The notes beneath the pieces are model-generated. The model was not told the origin of the DNA. It worked only from the letters and a program-made list of their open reading frames with translations, and did no database searches. A program made the position numbers and the translations under genes. Positions 19,231 to 28,290 of a stretch of 64,000 nt of DNA are shown piece after piece (the stretch's first letter is position 1; each line of letters starts with the position of its first letter). Origin of the DNA: Pseudomonas putida (lineage in GTDB: Bacteria > Pseudomonadota > Gammaproteobacteria > Pseudomonadales > Pseudomonadaceae). The stretch spans positions 1 to 64,000 of the forward strand of contig NZ_JANHKS010000014.1 in the NCBI RefSeq assembly GCF_028682175.1. The letters run 5' to 3'.

Positions 19231-19962
19231 ATGAATAGACTGTCCAGTGATGTCCGCCTGCCACTCTACCAGCGCCTTCGTGACCAGTTGGCCGAACAGA
19301 TCGCCAATAACCGTTGGCGTCCGGGGGAGGCGATTCCTACCGAAGCGGCGTTGTCCAGCGAGTATTGCCTGTCCACCGGCACGGTGCGCAAGGCCATCGA
19401 CATGCTGGTGGGCGAAAATATCCTGGAACGCCAGCAGGGGCGCGGCACCTTCATTCGCCGTCCGCAGTTCCAGTCTTCGCTGTTCCGTTTCTTCCGTTTC
19501 CAGAGCGTGTCCGGCGAGCGTCAGGTGCCGGAGAGCCGCATTCTGTCCATCGATGCCGTGACGTCGCCTTCGGCCGTGTCCCAGGCCCTTGGCCTGCCGC
19601 TGGAAGCCCCGGTGATCCGCATGATCCGCCTGCGTCTGCTGGACGCGCAACCGGTGCTGGCGGAGGAAATCTGGCTGCCGCAGGTGCAGTTCCAGACACT
19701 GCTGGAAATCGACCTGAGCAAACAGGGCCCGCTGCTGTACCCCATCTACGAAGAGCTGTGCGGACAGGTGGTGGCCTACGCCGAGGAAACCCTCACCGCC
19801 GAGGCCATCAGCGACGTGCACGCCCGGCTGCTGCAGGTGCCCGCAGGCAGCCCGGTGGTGGTGATCGAGCGTCTGGCGCGCAATTACGCCGGCCAACCAC
19901 TGGAATGGCGCCGCTCCCGTGGCCATGCCAGCCACTTCCGCTACAGCGTCGATATTCGCTAG
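19231..19962 (+). CDS. GntR-family regulator with UTRA domain
   Basis: A 243-residue HutC-type regulator. The winged helix is at residues about 10-75 (PLYQRLRDQLAEQIANNRWR, then STGTVRKAIDMLVGENILER), followed by a UTRA ligand-binding domain from about residue 90 (VPESRILSIDAV ... VVVIERLARNYAGQPLEWRR). It is followed by an MFS transporter and an amidohydrolase on the same strand, so it probably controls uptake and hydrolysis of their shared substrate. An operator-like palindrome lies upstream. It is divergent from the CdtB/propeller unit. Confidence 0.9.
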   Translation: MNRLSSDVRLPLYQRLRDQLAEQIANNRWRPGEAIPTEAALSSEYCLSTGTVRKAIDMLVGENILERQQGRGTFIRRPQFQSSLFRFFRFQSVSGERQVPESRILSIDAVTSPSAVSQALGLPLEAPVIRMIRLRLLDAQPVLAEEIWLPQVQFQTLLEIDLSKQGPLLYPIYEELCGQVVAYAEETLTAEAISDVHARLLQVPAGSPVVVIERLARNYAGQPLEWRRSRGHASHFRYSVDIR

Positions 19963-19980
19963 GGCGCACACAACCCCTAC

Positions 19981-20070
19981 GTAGCAGCAAGGCTTGCCGG
20001 CGGGAGCGGTGTGTCAGTCACCACTGCATTGCCCAGGACACCGCTCCCGCCGGCAAGCCGTGCTGCTACG
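19981..20070. repeat. REPIN
   Basis: Inverted GTAGCAGC...GCTGCTAC pair with GGCTTGCCGG cores, between the GntR gene and the MFS gene. Confidence 0.85.
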
Positions 20071-20146
20071 AAGTTTTTTGCAAGCCCCGTCACTCGAGAA
20101 CGGGCTGAACAACAACTGCCGCATCACACGTATAAGGACAAGAACC

Positions 20147-21436
20147 ATGTTCAACTGGTATCGCCAAGTCACTCCTCGGGAGCGTAAAACGTTCTGGGCC
20201 TGTTTCGGCGGATGGTCGCTGGATGCCCTGGAAGTCCAGATGTTCGGCCTGGCGATCCCGGCGCTGATCGCCGCCTTCGCCCTGAGCAAGGGCGACGCGG
20301 GCCTGATCAGCGGTGTGACCCTGGTCACCTCGGCGCTGGGCGGCTGGGTCGGCGGCACGCTGTCGGACCGCTATGGCCGGGTGCGCACCCTGCAATCGAT
20401 GATCCTCTGGTTCTCGTTCTTCACCTTCCTCTCGGCGTTCGTCACCGGCTTCAGCTCGCTGCTGGTGGTCAAGGCGCTGCAAGGCTTCGGTATCGGCGGC
20501 GAGTGGGCTGCAGGCGCCGTATTGATGGCTGAAACCATCAACCCCAAATACCGCGGCAAGGTCATGGGCACCGTGCAGAGCGCATGGGCCGTGGGCTGGG
20601 GCCTGGCGGTGGGCGTGTTCACGCTGATCTACTCGTTCGTCCCGGCCGATATCGCCTGGCGCGTGATGTTCCTGGTGGGCCTGCTGCCGTCGCTGCTGAT
20701 CATCTGGGTGCGTCGCAACGTCGAGGAGCCGGACAGCTTCCAGCGTCTGCAAAAGACCAACGCCATCCCGCAAAGCTTCTTCAAGTCCCTGGCCGGGATC
20801 TTCCGTCCTGAACTGCTGCGCGTGACCCTGCTCGGCGGCCTGTTGGGCCTGGGCGCCCACGGCGGTTACCACGCGGTCATGACCTGGCTGCCGACCTTCC
20901 TCAAGACCGAGCGCAACCTGTCGGTGCTGAACTCCGGCGGTTACCTGGCGGTGATCATCGTCGCCTTCTGGTGTGGCTGCGTGGCCAGCGGCTTCCTGAT
21001 CGACCGCATCGGCCGCCGCATGAACATCGTGCTGTTCGCCCTGTGCTGCGTGATCACCGTGCAGTGCTACGTCTTCCTGCCGCTGACCAACACCCAGATG
21101 CTGTTTTTGGGCTTCCCGCTGGGCTTCTTCGCTGCCGGCATTCCGGCAAGCCTGGGCGCACTGTTCAATGAGCTGTACCCGGCTGACGTGCGCGGGGCAG
21201 GGGTGGGCTTCTGCTACAACTTCGGTCGCGTCCTGTCCTCGGTGTTCCCGTTCCTGGTCGGCCACATGAGCGAGTCGATGTCCCTGGGTTCGGCCATCGG
21301 TATCGATGCCGGTATCGCCTACGGCGTGGCTGTGCTCGCCGCGCTGTGCCTGCCGGAAACCCGCGGTCGCAGCCTGGAAAACACCGCCGCCCCGACCCAG
21401 GGCCCGACCCCGCGCAACGAAACCGCCAGCGCCTGA
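20147..21436 (+). CDS. MFS transporter (organic/aromatic acid:proton symporter type)
   Basis: A 429-residue inner-membrane carrier with 12 predicted helices. It has the family loop GGTLSDRYGRVR between helices 2 and 3 and GFLIDRIGRRMN in the second half. The N-terminus (WYRQVTPRERKTFWACFGGW) and the GGEWAAGAVLMAE segment are typical of the metabolite/H+ symporter branch that carries aromatic acids, shikimate or sialic acid. AAGGACAAGAACC precedes ATG 20147. It is followed 54 bases later by an amidohydrolase, so import of a lactone or dicarboxylate-like substrate is inferred. Confidence 0.9.
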   Translation: MFNWYRQVTPRERKTFWACFGGWSLDALEVQMFGLAIPALIAAFALSKGDAGLISGVTLVTSALGGWVGGTLSDRYGRVRTLQSMILWFSFFTFLSAFVTGFSSLLVVKALQGFGIGGEWAAGAVLMAETINPKYRGKVMGTVQSAWAVGWGLAVGVFTLIYSFVPADIAWRVMFLVGLLPSLLIIWVRRNVEEPDSFQRLQKTNAIPQSFFKSLAGIFRPELLRVTLLGGLLGLGAHGGYHAVMTWLPTFLKTERNLSVLNSGGYLAVIIVAFWCGCVASGFLIDRIGRRMNIVLFALCCVITVQCYVFLPLTNTQMLFLGFPLGFFAAGIPASLGALFNELYPADVRGAGVGFCYNFGRVLSSVFPFLVGHMSESMSLGSAIGIDAGIAYGVAVLAALCLPETRGRSLENTAAPTQGPTPRNETASA

Positions 21437-21490
21437 TGTTCCTGTTGCGCGCAGCCCGGTGCTGCGCGCGTCCTCTGATAGATGAGACCC

Positions 21491-22336
21491 ATGTCCGATA
21501 CCTTTCCCGCGTCGATCATTGGCATTGACGGCCACGCACATGTATTCAGCAGGGAGCTGGATCTGACTTCGGCACGACGCTATTCGCCCGACTACGATGC
21601 CACCCTGGCAATGTACCGGCACAACCTGCAAGCCCACGGCCTGAGCCACGGCGTGCTGGTGCAGCCGAGTTTTCTGGGCACGGACAACAGCTACCTGCTC
21701 GATGCCCTGAAACAGGCGCCGACGCAGTTGCGCGGTGTGGTGGTGGTCGAGCGTGACATCAGCCGCGCGGAGCTTGAGGCGATGGATCGGCTGGGCGTGG
21801 TCGGCGTTCGCCTGAACCTGATGGGCAAGGCACTGCCGGACTTTTCCGAGCCTGCCTGGAAGGTGCTGTTCGGGCACATCGCCGAGCTTGACTGGCATGT
21901 GGAACTGCATCGCCACGTGGCGGACATTCCGACCCTGGTGCGCGGGCTGATGCCGTTCGGCATCAAGGTGGTGATCGATCACTTCGGGCGTCCCGATGCG
22001 CGGTTGGGTCTGGATCAGCCGGGGTTTCGACAGATGCTGGAACTTGGGCTCAGTGGCCGGTTGTGGATGAAGGTTTCCGGCATCTATCGGCTGGACGGCA
22101 GCGAAGCAGAAAACCACGAGTTCGCCCGCGCAGCCCTGCCGTTGCTGGAGCAGAGCTTCGGTGCCCAGCGCATGGTCTGGGGCAGCGACTGGCCCCACAC
22201 CCAGCATGAAGGCCGGGTGAGCTACGCCAGCGTCGTCGAGCAACTGCGGGCGCTGGGCTGCTCGGCCCAGGCGATGCGCTCGCTGCTGATCGAGGCGCCG
22301 CAGGTGCTGTTTGATTTTGCGCCGGTGGAGGCCTGA
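21491..22336 (+). CDS. Amidohydrolase (2-pyrone-4,6-dicarboxylate lactonase-like family)
   Basis: A TIM-barrel hydrolase of 281 residues. Metal/active-site elements are visible: the HxH strand IGIDGHAHVFS near the N-terminus, VELHRHV mid-protein, KVVIDHFGRP, and the late Asp in MVWGSDWPHTQHEG. This pattern belongs to the PF04909 family (PDC lactonase, L-fuconolactonase, 4-sulfomuconolactone hydrolase). The substrate is probably the compound imported by the adjacent MFS protein. ATG 21491 is used; an in-frame ATG at 21482 is possible. Confidence 0.87.
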   Translation: MSDTFPASIIGIDGHAHVFSRELDLTSARRYSPDYDATLAMYRHNLQAHGLSHGVLVQPSFLGTDNSYLLDALKQAPTQLRGVVVVERDISRAELEAMDRLGVVGVRLNLMGKALPDFSEPAWKVLFGHIAELDWHVELHRHVADIPTLVRGLMPFGIKVVIDHFGRPDARLGLDQPGFRQMLELGLSGRLWMKVSGIYRLDGSEAENHEFARAALPLLEQSFGAQRMVWGSDWPHTQHEGRVSYASVVEQLRALGCSAQAMRSLLIEAPQVLFDFAPVEA

Positions 22337-22492
22337 TTCCCGCAGCTGTCAGCCAGATGAACAAATCGTTAGTCAGGCGCACTCACAGTTTCATGGGGTA
22401 TTCATTTGTCGTTCATGGGCCTCGGGCGCAGGCTGGGTACTTAGAGAATCGCTCCGGGTCCGGGGCATTTTCAACCTGTCGAGGAATGTTCC

Positions 22493-22903
22493 ATGAACGC
22501 CAATTCGTTATTGCTGGTTCCCATGCTGGGCCTGGTCGCCGTGCTGTCGGGCTGCGCAGGCCCCATGCCCAAGGCTGACCCGAGCGAAGCCTGGATCGGC
22601 TTGCAGGAAGAACCGTCCGGTGTCCTGATGGCCGAAGATGTGGATGGCCACCGGTTGAATGACGGCCGCTACTTCGACGTCAAACCCGGAGCCCACAAGC
22701 TTGATGTCAACCTGATCGTCGAAGGCAACGGCGATGACGGCCAGATGAACTGCGAGGCCGGCATCCGCTTCAACCAGTTCAAGGCGGGCGAGCATTACAA
22801 ACTGGTGGAATCGAGCCTGGGCGAGGAATACAGCGTCAAACTCGAAGACGCCCAAGGCCATCAGTTGGGCCGCACCAGAGACTTCACCTGCATGCCGGGG
22901 TGA
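22493..22903 (+). CDS. Predicted lipoprotein
   Basis: A 136-residue protein with a lipoprotein signal: MNANSLLLVPMLGLVAVLSG followed by the lipobox Cys at 21. The mature part is small and acidic, with a beta-rich region HRLNDGRYFDVKPGAHKLDV that resembles PEGA-like or carboxypeptidase-regulatory folds used for envelope attachment. Cysteines near NCEAG and FTCMPG may form a disulfide. It is monocistronic, flanked downstream by REPINs. The function is unknown. Confidence 0.82.
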   Translation: MNANSLLLVPMLGLVAVLSGCAGPMPKADPSEAWIGLQEEPSGVLMAEDVDGHRLNDGRYFDVKPGAHKLDVNLIVEGNGDDGQMNCEAGIRFNQFKAGEHYKLVESSLGEEYSVKLEDAQGHQLGRTRDFTCMPG

Positions 22904-22920
22904 TGTTCTCGTAACACTGT

Positions 22921-23014
22921 CCCGTAGCAGCACGGCTTGCCGGCGGGGACGTCGTGTCAGGCAATACATCTTTGTCTGACCCACCGCTCCCGCCGGCAAG
23001 CCGTGCTGCTACGG
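22921..23014. repeat. REPIN
   Basis: GTAGCAGCACGGCTTGCCGG arm and its inverse around a loop containing GTGTCAGGCAATACATC; the loop resembles that of the REPIN at 16659. Confidence 0.85.
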
Positions 23015-23038
23015 ACTCTATGGGCTACACAAATCTCC

Positions 23039-23107
23039 TGTAGCAGCCGGGCTTGCCCGCGGGGACGTCCTCAAGATCGCTCCCGCCGGCAAGCCGGACT
23101 GCTACGG
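23039..23107. repeat. REPIN with short loop
   Basis: GTAGCAGCCGGGCTTGCCCG paired with GCCGGCAAGCCGGACTGCTA; 25 bases after the previous REPIN and just before the kinase stop. Confidence 0.82.
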
Positions 23108-23126
23108 ACCGTGTAGAGATTTCTGG

Positions 23127-24521
23127 TCATGCACCCAACGCCAACACCTGCCGGCACTCCAGCACCAGGCTCGCGCCGCCGGAGGGGCTGTTGCCGATGC
23201 GCAGTTTGAAGCCGTGCAGGTTGACGATGGCCGCGACGATGGACAGGCCCAGGCCGAAGCCGCTCTGCTGGTTGCCGGTTTCGCTGCGGTAGAAGCGCTT
23301 GAACACTGCATCGCGTTCGGCGTCGGGGATGCCGGGGCCGGTGTCCTGGACTTCAAGAAAGGTGGTTTCGCCCTCGGCCCGGGCGATCAACAGCACCTGG
23401 CCGCCTGCCGGGGTGAATTTGATCGAGTTGCTCAGCAAATTCGAAAGCGCTTCGAACAGCAGGGCGCGGTCGCCGACCACCGGTGGCAGGTTTTGGGCGA
23501 CTTTCAGATGCAGCGAGACGCGACCTTCCTCGGCCAGCGGCAGGTAAAAGTCATGCAACTCCTGCAACAGCGGCGCCGGATCGAGCTGCCCGAACGCGGA
23601 GCGGCGCTGATGGTCTTCCAGCTCGGAGATGCGCAACAGCCCGCGAAAGCGCGCCATCAGGGTGTCGGCGTCGGCGATGACCTGGGCCATCTGCTCACCC
23701 TGGGGCGAGTCTTCGGCCGATTGCTGCTGAATCCGGTAAAGCTGCGCCCGCAGGCGGGTGAGCGGGGTGCGCAGGTCGTGGGCGATGTTGTCGCAGACCC
23801 CCTTGACCTCGTTCATCAGCCGCTCTATACGGTCGAGCATGGCGTTGACGATGTCGGCCAGCATGTCCAGCTCGTCACGTCGGTTCGACACCGGCAGGCG
23901 GCGGGTCAGATCGCCTGTGACGATGGCTTCGGCACTGGCCTGGATCGCGCGGATTCGCAACAGCGGCCGTCTTCTGAGCAGGTGCCAGCCCAAGGCGCCA
24001 GGCAGGATGGTCAGGGAAATACCCCACAGCAGCGCGCGCAGGATCAGGGTGGTGACCGCGAACAGCGAGCCGTTGTCGCGCACCAGTACCAGCCAGCGGT
24101 TGTCCATGGTGTGGATCGCCACGGCGTCGCAACTGGCGGGCGGCAGATTCGGGTCGTCGGAATCGATGCAGGTGTCCAGTTCCTGAATCTGGCCATTGAG
24201 AGCCAGGCCTTCGGGAATCTCGCGAATCGGCCCGCTGATGGGTTTGAGGTTGTCGTCGAACAGGCCGTAAGCATCCACGGTGCGGATGTCGAACTTGTCG
24301 CTGGTGCGCAGGGCGTCATCGAGCTGCGCGCCTTCGAAGCGCGAGAACAGCTGCTGGCGTTGCATCAGCGAGTGCCGGGCCAGGGTGTTCAGGTAACTGG
24401 TGACTTCCCAGTACAGCACCCCCATGAGGATGCTGCTCCAGGCCACGAACAGAAAACTGTAGAGCGCCAGCAGACGGCTGCTGGAGGAGCGCCAGCCCTT
24501 AGACGGGTTCGGCAATGACAT
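23127..24521 (-). CDS. Two-component sensor histidine kinase
   Basis: A 464-residue inner-membrane kinase. Two membrane helices (about residues 18-38 and 153-178) enclose a periplasmic sensor of about 115 residues with a Cys pair (DTCIDSDD ... ASCDAVAI). Then come HAMP (about 180-235), the phospho-acceptor His248 in NIAHDLRTPLTRLR, the N-box LSNLLSNSIKFTPAGG and the G-boxes DTGPGIP and GFGLGLSIV. It overlaps the upstream response-regulator gene by 23 bases, a coupled pair. The ligand is unknown; metal or cell-envelope signals are common for this architecture. Confidence 0.93.
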   Translation of the reverse strand: MSLPNPSKGWRSSSSRLLALYSFLFVAWSSILMGVLYWEVTSYLNTLARHSLMQRQQLFSRFEGAQLDDALRTSDKFDIRTVDAYGLFDDNLKPISGPIREIPEGLALNGQIQELDTCIDSDDPNLPPASCDAVAIHTMDNRWLVLVRDNGSLFAVTTLILRALLWGISLTILPGALGWHLLRRRPLLRIRAIQASAEAIVTGDLTRRLPVSNRRDELDMLADIVNAMLDRIERLMNEVKGVCDNIAHDLRTPLTRLRAQLYRIQQQSAEDSPQGEQMAQVIADADTLMARFRGLLRISELEDHQRRSAFGQLDPAPLLQELHDFYLPLAEEGRVSLHLKVAQNLPPVVGDRALLFEALSNLLSNSIKFTPAGGQVLLIARAEGETTFLEVQDTGPGIPDAERDAVFKRFYRSETGNQQSGFGLGLSIVAAIVNLHGFKLRIGNSPSGGASLVLECRQVLALGA

Positions 24522-25182
24522 AACCTGAGCCTCGAACGGTACGTATCAGCGGCGTCAGGGTAGGGGGATCGATTTTCTTGCGCAAGCGACCGATATGAAC
24601 GTCGATCAGGTTGGTGCCAGGGTCGAAGTGGTAACCCCAGACTTCCTCGAAGATCATCATGCGCGTGATGATCTGGCCGCTGTTGCGCATCAAAAATTCC
24701 AGCAGCTTGTATTCGGTGGGCAGCAGGTTCAGCGGTTGCCCGGCGCGGCTGGCCTCGCGGGTGATCAGGTTCAGTTCAAGGTCCGCGACCCGCAGCATGG
24801 TTTCGGCCTGGGTTACCGGGTTGCTGCGGCGCAGCAGCACCTCGACCCGGGCGGCCATCTCGTCGGAGGCGAAGGGCTTGGACAGGTAGTCATCGCCACC
24901 GGCACGCAGCCCGCGCACGCGTTCGTCGACATCGGACAGGGCGCTGATCATCAGGATCGGCGTGGCGATACCCAGCGCGCGCATGGTGGTGACGATTGCC
25001 AGGCCATCGACTTCCGGCAGCATGCGGTCCAGCGTGATCAGGTCGTAATCGCCGCTGACGGCACGCACCAGGCCTTCGCGGCCGTTGTCGACCCAGTCGA
25101 CGTGCAGGCCGTGGCTGCTGAGTTCAGCGACGATTTCCTTGGCAGTGACGGCATCGTCTTCGATTGTCAGAATTCGGGTCAT
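24499..25182 (-). CDS. OmpR/PhoB-family response regulator
   Basis: A 227-residue DNA-binding regulator. The receiver domain has acidic pocket residues ED(D) at 8-10, phospho-acceptor Asp52 in LITLDRMLPEVDG, Ser/Thr in ILMISALSD and Lys in YLSKPF. The C-terminal winged helix includes LLPTEYKLLEFLMRNSGQII and VDVHIGRLRKKID-like spacing. It is expressed with the kinase at 23127. No other target gene is linked, so its regulon lies elsewhere. Confidence 0.94.
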   Translation of the reverse strand: MTRILTIEDDAVTAKEIVAELSSHGLHVDWVDNGREGLVRAVSGDYDLITLDRMLPEVDGLAIVTTMRALGIATPILMISALSDVDERVRGLRAGGDDYLSKPFASDEMAARVEVLLRRSNPVTQAETMLRVADLELNLITREASRAGQPLNLLPTEYKLLEFLMRNSGQIITRMMIFEEVWGYHFDPGTNLIDVHIGRLRKKIDPPTLTPLIRTVRGSGYVIAEPV

Positions 25183-25300
25183 GGGGCTTTATGAACCACG
25201 TAGTGACTGAAGGCTGTAGTTTGCCTTTAAACGTAGCTGCTATTTCTTAAAAATAATTTAAGAAGGTGGGAGTGCCTTGATTTCCCGCACAACGCATCAC

Positions 25301-25392
25301 CTGTAGGAGTGAGCTTGCTCGCGATGGCGGTGTGTCAGGCAACCTGTCTTCGACTGACACTCCGATATCGCGAGCAAGCTCACTCCTACAGG
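25301..25392. repeat. REPIN of the TGTAGGAGTGAGCTTGCTCG family
   Basis: Arms CTGTAGGAGTGAGCTTGCTC and its inverse with a loop GTGTCAGGCAACC. The right arm overlaps the stop codon of the FNT gene (25386-25388). Confidence 0.9.
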
Positions 25393-26294
25393 GGGTTGCG
25401 TGCATCTTCGGATTTTGTTTTTTCGTGGGTGTTCGAGCGAGGGCGTTTTTCTTTCTTCGGCATCCCACTCTCACTGCGAATCTGCGCATGGCTTATCAGC
25501 GCAAAGATAAAGCTGCCGCCGATGATATTGCCCGCCAGCGTAGGCCCGGCGAACACCAGCCAGAACTCCTTCCAGGCCAGTTCCCCGGCGAACACCAGGT
25601 AGGACACTTCCGCCGAACCCACCACGATATGGGTGAAGTCCCCCAGGGCCATCAGGTAGGTGATCATCAGGATGATCCACATCTTGGCGTTTTCCATCGA
25701 CGGGATCATCCAGACCATGGTGGCGATCATCCAGCCGGAGACGATGCCCTTGGCGAACATCGTCGTGCTTTCGTTCTCCATCACCTTGCGCCCGATTTCC
25801 AGAAAGGCTTCGTCGGTCTTGGTGTCGAAGATCGGCAGGTGCAGCATCACGTAGGCCACCAGCAGCGTGCCGCACAGGTTGCCCACCAGCACCACGGTCC
25901 ACAGCCGCAGCAGGCGGCCGAAGTTGTTGAGGGTGGGCTTGGTCATCACCGGCAGGACGGCCGTCAGGGTGTTTTCGGTGAACAGTTGCTGGCGGGCCAG
26001 GATGACGGCCAGAAAGCCTGCGCTGTAGCCGACGCTGGCGATGACCTTGAAGGTATCGCCGTCGGGCAGGCGCGAGTTGAGCAACCCCATGGCCATCAGT
26101 GACAGGCCCATGGTCAGGCCTGCGGCCAGGGCCGACCAGAACAGCGCCGCGACATTGCGCTCCAGCTCCTGGTCGCCCTGCATGCGAATGGTCTCGTGCA
26201 GCACGGCGGCGCGGGGTGGCTGGTTTTCATCGATCTCGCGTTCTTCTTCCGGCGTCAGGCCCGGGGTCTTGCCGTCTTCTTCTTTGCTGTTCAT
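25386..26294 (-). CDS. Formate/nitrite transporter (FNT) family channel, YfdC-like
   Basis: A 302-residue inner-membrane channel with six hydrophobic segments between about residues 50 and 270. FNT half-repeats are visible (NVAALFWSALAAGLTMGLSL; GNLCGTLLVAYVML; GNIIGGSFIFALISHAQ). A long charged N-terminus (MNSKEEDGKTPGLTPEEERE) and a Lys-rich tail are as in YfdC-type members. The substrate is uncertain; small monovalent anions are usual. Its stop codon TAG is supplied by a REP element, so the C-terminal residues may have been set by that insertion. Confidence 0.87.
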   Translation of the reverse strand: MNSKEEDGKTPGLTPEEEREIDENQPPRAAVLHETIRMQGDQELERNVAALFWSALAAGLTMGLSLMAMGLLNSRLPDGDTFKVIASVGYSAGFLAVILARQQLFTENTLTAVLPVMTKPTLNNFGRLLRLWTVVLVGNLCGTLLVAYVMLHLPIFDTKTDEAFLEIGRKVMENESTTMFAKGIVSGWMIATMVWMIPSMENAKMWIILMITYLMALGDFTHIVVGSAEVSYLVFAGELAWKEFWLVFAGPTLAGNIIGGSFIFALISHAQIRSESGMPKKEKRPRSNTHEKTKSEDARNPL

Positions 26295-26371
26295 GGCGGG
26301 GGGCTCGTGGTGGGTCGTGCTGTTGCTTCAGACACGCCGCGCTTGCCGTCGTTCGGTACTCTCCCCGGACT

Positions 26372-26461
26372 TGTAGGAGCGCGCTTGCCCGCGACGGCGG
26401 TTTGCCTGACACACCTCTGGTGAATGACCCACCGCAATCGCGGGCAAGCGCGCTCCTACAG
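26372..26461. repeat. REPIN of the TGTAGGAGCGCGCTTGCCCG family
   Basis: TGTAGGAGCGCGCTTGCCCG and its inverse around a loop, between the FNT gene start and the pncA stop. This is a third REP sequence variant in the window. Confidence 0.88.
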
Positions 26462-26471
26462 CAGATGGGGG

Positions 26472-27122
26472 TTAAGCGATGAGATCGGCGCTGTCGATGC
26501 GCTTGACGCCTGCAGCCGTCAGCTCCTGCCACGCCTTGTCCAGCGAGCCATTGAGGTCGATGGCCTTGCACGCATCGGCGATCACCCAGGTATTGAACCC
26601 CGCCGCCCGCGCATCGAGGGCCGACCAGGCCACGCAGAAGTCCAGCGCCAGGCCCACCACGAACACGCTGTCGATGCCGCGCTCCTTGAGGTAGCCCGCA
26701 AGGCCGGTCTGGGTGGTGCGGTCGGCCTCGACGAAGGCCGAGTAACTGTCGATGCCCGCGTTGCAGCCCTTGCGCAGGATGAGCTGCGCATGGGGAATCG
26801 CCAGATCCGCGTGCAATTCGGCACCGGGGCTGCCCTGAACGCAGTGATCCGGCCACAGCGTCTGCGGCCCGTAGGGCAGGGTGATGCTGTCGAACGGCGC
26901 ACGGCCCGCATGGCTTGAAGCGAACGAGATGTGCCCGCCCGGGTGCCAGTCCTGGGTGATGACCACGTTGCGAAAGCGTGCGCCCAGCCGGTTCACCAGC
27001 GGCAGCAGGGCATCGCCCTCGGCCACGGCCAGCGCGCCGCCGGGCATGAAGTCGTACTGCATGTCGATGACCAGCAGGGCGGCGCGCGGGTCATCGGGCA
27101 GTCGGGCCAAAGAGGCGTTCAT
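26472..27122 (-). CDS. pncA: Nicotinamidase PncA
   Basis: Hydrolyses nicotinamide to nicotinate and ammonia in NAD salvage. The 216 residues have the cysteine-hydrolase fold: active Asp in LLVIDMQYDFMPGGAL (about residue 20), metal ligands in TQDWHPGGHISFA, the Lys in LILRKGCN and the nucleophile Cys in GLALDFCVAWSALDA. The length is normal. Its start overlaps the stop of the upstream hydroxyacid dehydrogenase by one base (TGATG), so the two are cotranscribed. Confidence 0.93.
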   Translation of the reverse strand: MNASLARLPDDPRAALLVIDMQYDFMPGGALAVAEGDALLPLVNRLGARFRNVVITQDWHPGGHISFASSHAGRAPFDSITLPYGPQTLWPDHCVQGSPGAELHADLAIPHAQLILRKGCNAGIDSYSAFVEADRTTQTGLAGYLKERGIDSVFVVGLALDFCVAWSALDARAAGFNTWVIADACKAIDLNGSLDKAWQELTAAGVKRIDSADLIA

Positions 27123-28081
27123 CAGGCAAACACCCGGATCGGCGCGCCGGCGTGCCAGGCCTGGATGTCTTCGATCATCTGGCTGAAGAACATCCGGTAA
27201 TTGTTTTCCGTCACATAGCCCACGTGCGGCGTCGCCAACAGGTTCGGCAGGCTGCGGAACGGGTGGTCGGCCGGCAGCGGTTCGACGCTGTAGACGTCCA
27301 GCGCTGCGCCGGCGATTTTCTTCTGCTTGAGCACGTCGATCAGCGCCTCTTCATCGACGATAGGCCCGCGAGCGGTGTTGACCAGGTAGGCGGTGGGCTT
27401 CATGCGGTTGAGCGATTCTGCGTCCACCAGGCCACGGCTGCGGTCGCTGAGCACCAGGTTGACGGAGATGATGTCCGACTGTTCGAACAGGGCCTGCTTG
27501 CTGACGTAGGTCACGCCGTGTTCGGCCGCGCGTTCGGCGGTGAGGTTTTCGCTCCAGGCGATGACTTTCATGTCGAAGGCCTGGGCATAGCGGGCGATTT
27601 TCTGGCCGATGCTGCCCAGGCCGACGATGCCCAGGGTCTTGCCGTACAGGTCGCTGCCAATGCCGATCTGCCAGTTGCCGGCGCGCAGAGAGTTGGCTTC
27701 GTCGACGATATTGCGGGTCACGCCCATGATCAGCGCCCAGGTCATTTCCGGGGCGGCGTATTTGTAGCTGTCGGTGCCGACCACGGTGATGCCCAGGCGC
27801 GCGGCGGCCTTGAGGTCCAGGGCGGCATTGCGCATGCCGCCGGTCACCAGCAACTTGAGATTGGGCAGTTGGCTGAGCAGAGCGTCGTCGAAGATCGTGC
27901 GCTCGCGCATCACGCAGATGACGTTGAAATCCTTCAGGCGCTCGACCATGGTCGCCGTGTCGGCAGGGTACTCGTGCAGGAAGCTGACGTCGCCGATAGG
28001 GTCCAGGACTGTCCAGTCCACCACGTCACGGGCAACGGATTGCCAGTCATCGAGTACGGCAATTCTCAGCGTCTGAGTCAT
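27122..28081 (-). CDS. D-2-hydroxyacid dehydrogenase family protein
   Basis: A 319-residue NAD(P)-dependent oxidoreductase that interconverts 2-keto and 2-hydroxy acids. The Rossmann motif is GLGSIGQKIARYAQAFDMKV (about 149-168); the catalytic Arg is in NTARGPIVDEEAL, the Glu in AALDVYSVEPLP and the His in LATPHVGYVTENN. The substrate is not identifiable. It overlaps pncA by one base downstream. A REPIN lies upstream at 28180. Confidence 0.9.
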   Translation of the reverse strand: MTQTLRIAVLDDWQSVARDVVDWTVLDPIGDVSFLHEYPADTATMVERLKDFNVICVMRERTIFDDALLSQLPNLKLLVTGGMRNAALDLKAAARLGITVVGTDSYKYAAPEMTWALIMGVTRNIVDEANSLRAGNWQIGIGSDLYGKTLGIVGLGSIGQKIARYAQAFDMKVIAWSENLTAERAAEHGVTYVSKQALFEQSDIISVNLVLSDRSRGLVDAESLNRMKPTAYLVNTARGPIVDEEALIDVLKQKKIAGAALDVYSVEPLPADHPFRSLPNLLATPHVGYVTENNYRMFFSQMIEDIQAWHAGAPIRVFA

Positions 28082-28179
28082 TTGGGTTCAGGCCTCATTC
28101 AAGGAGCACACAGGTTTTATGGCGCACACAGTACGCCTGCCGTGCGTGGGTTGGAACCCTCTGACAGCGCTGTTTCACC

Positions 28180-28271
28180 CGTAGCAGCACGGCTTGCCGG
28201 CGGGAGCGCTGTGTCAGGCGCCAGGGAGGTGACTGACACGACGCTCCCGCCGGCAAGCCGTGCTGCTACGG
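28180..28271. repeat. REPIN
   Basis: GTAGCAGCACGGCTTGCCGG arm and inverse between the DUF1345 gene stop and the hydroxyacid dehydrogenase start. Confidence 0.85.
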
Positions 28272-28290
28272 ACCGGGGATGCTGTGGGAC

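Noticed and set aside
20090..22243. 717-codon minus-strand frame across the MFS and amidohydrolase genes
   Set aside because: Spans two real genes and their gap; composition is Gln/His/Asp rich as in other shadow frames.
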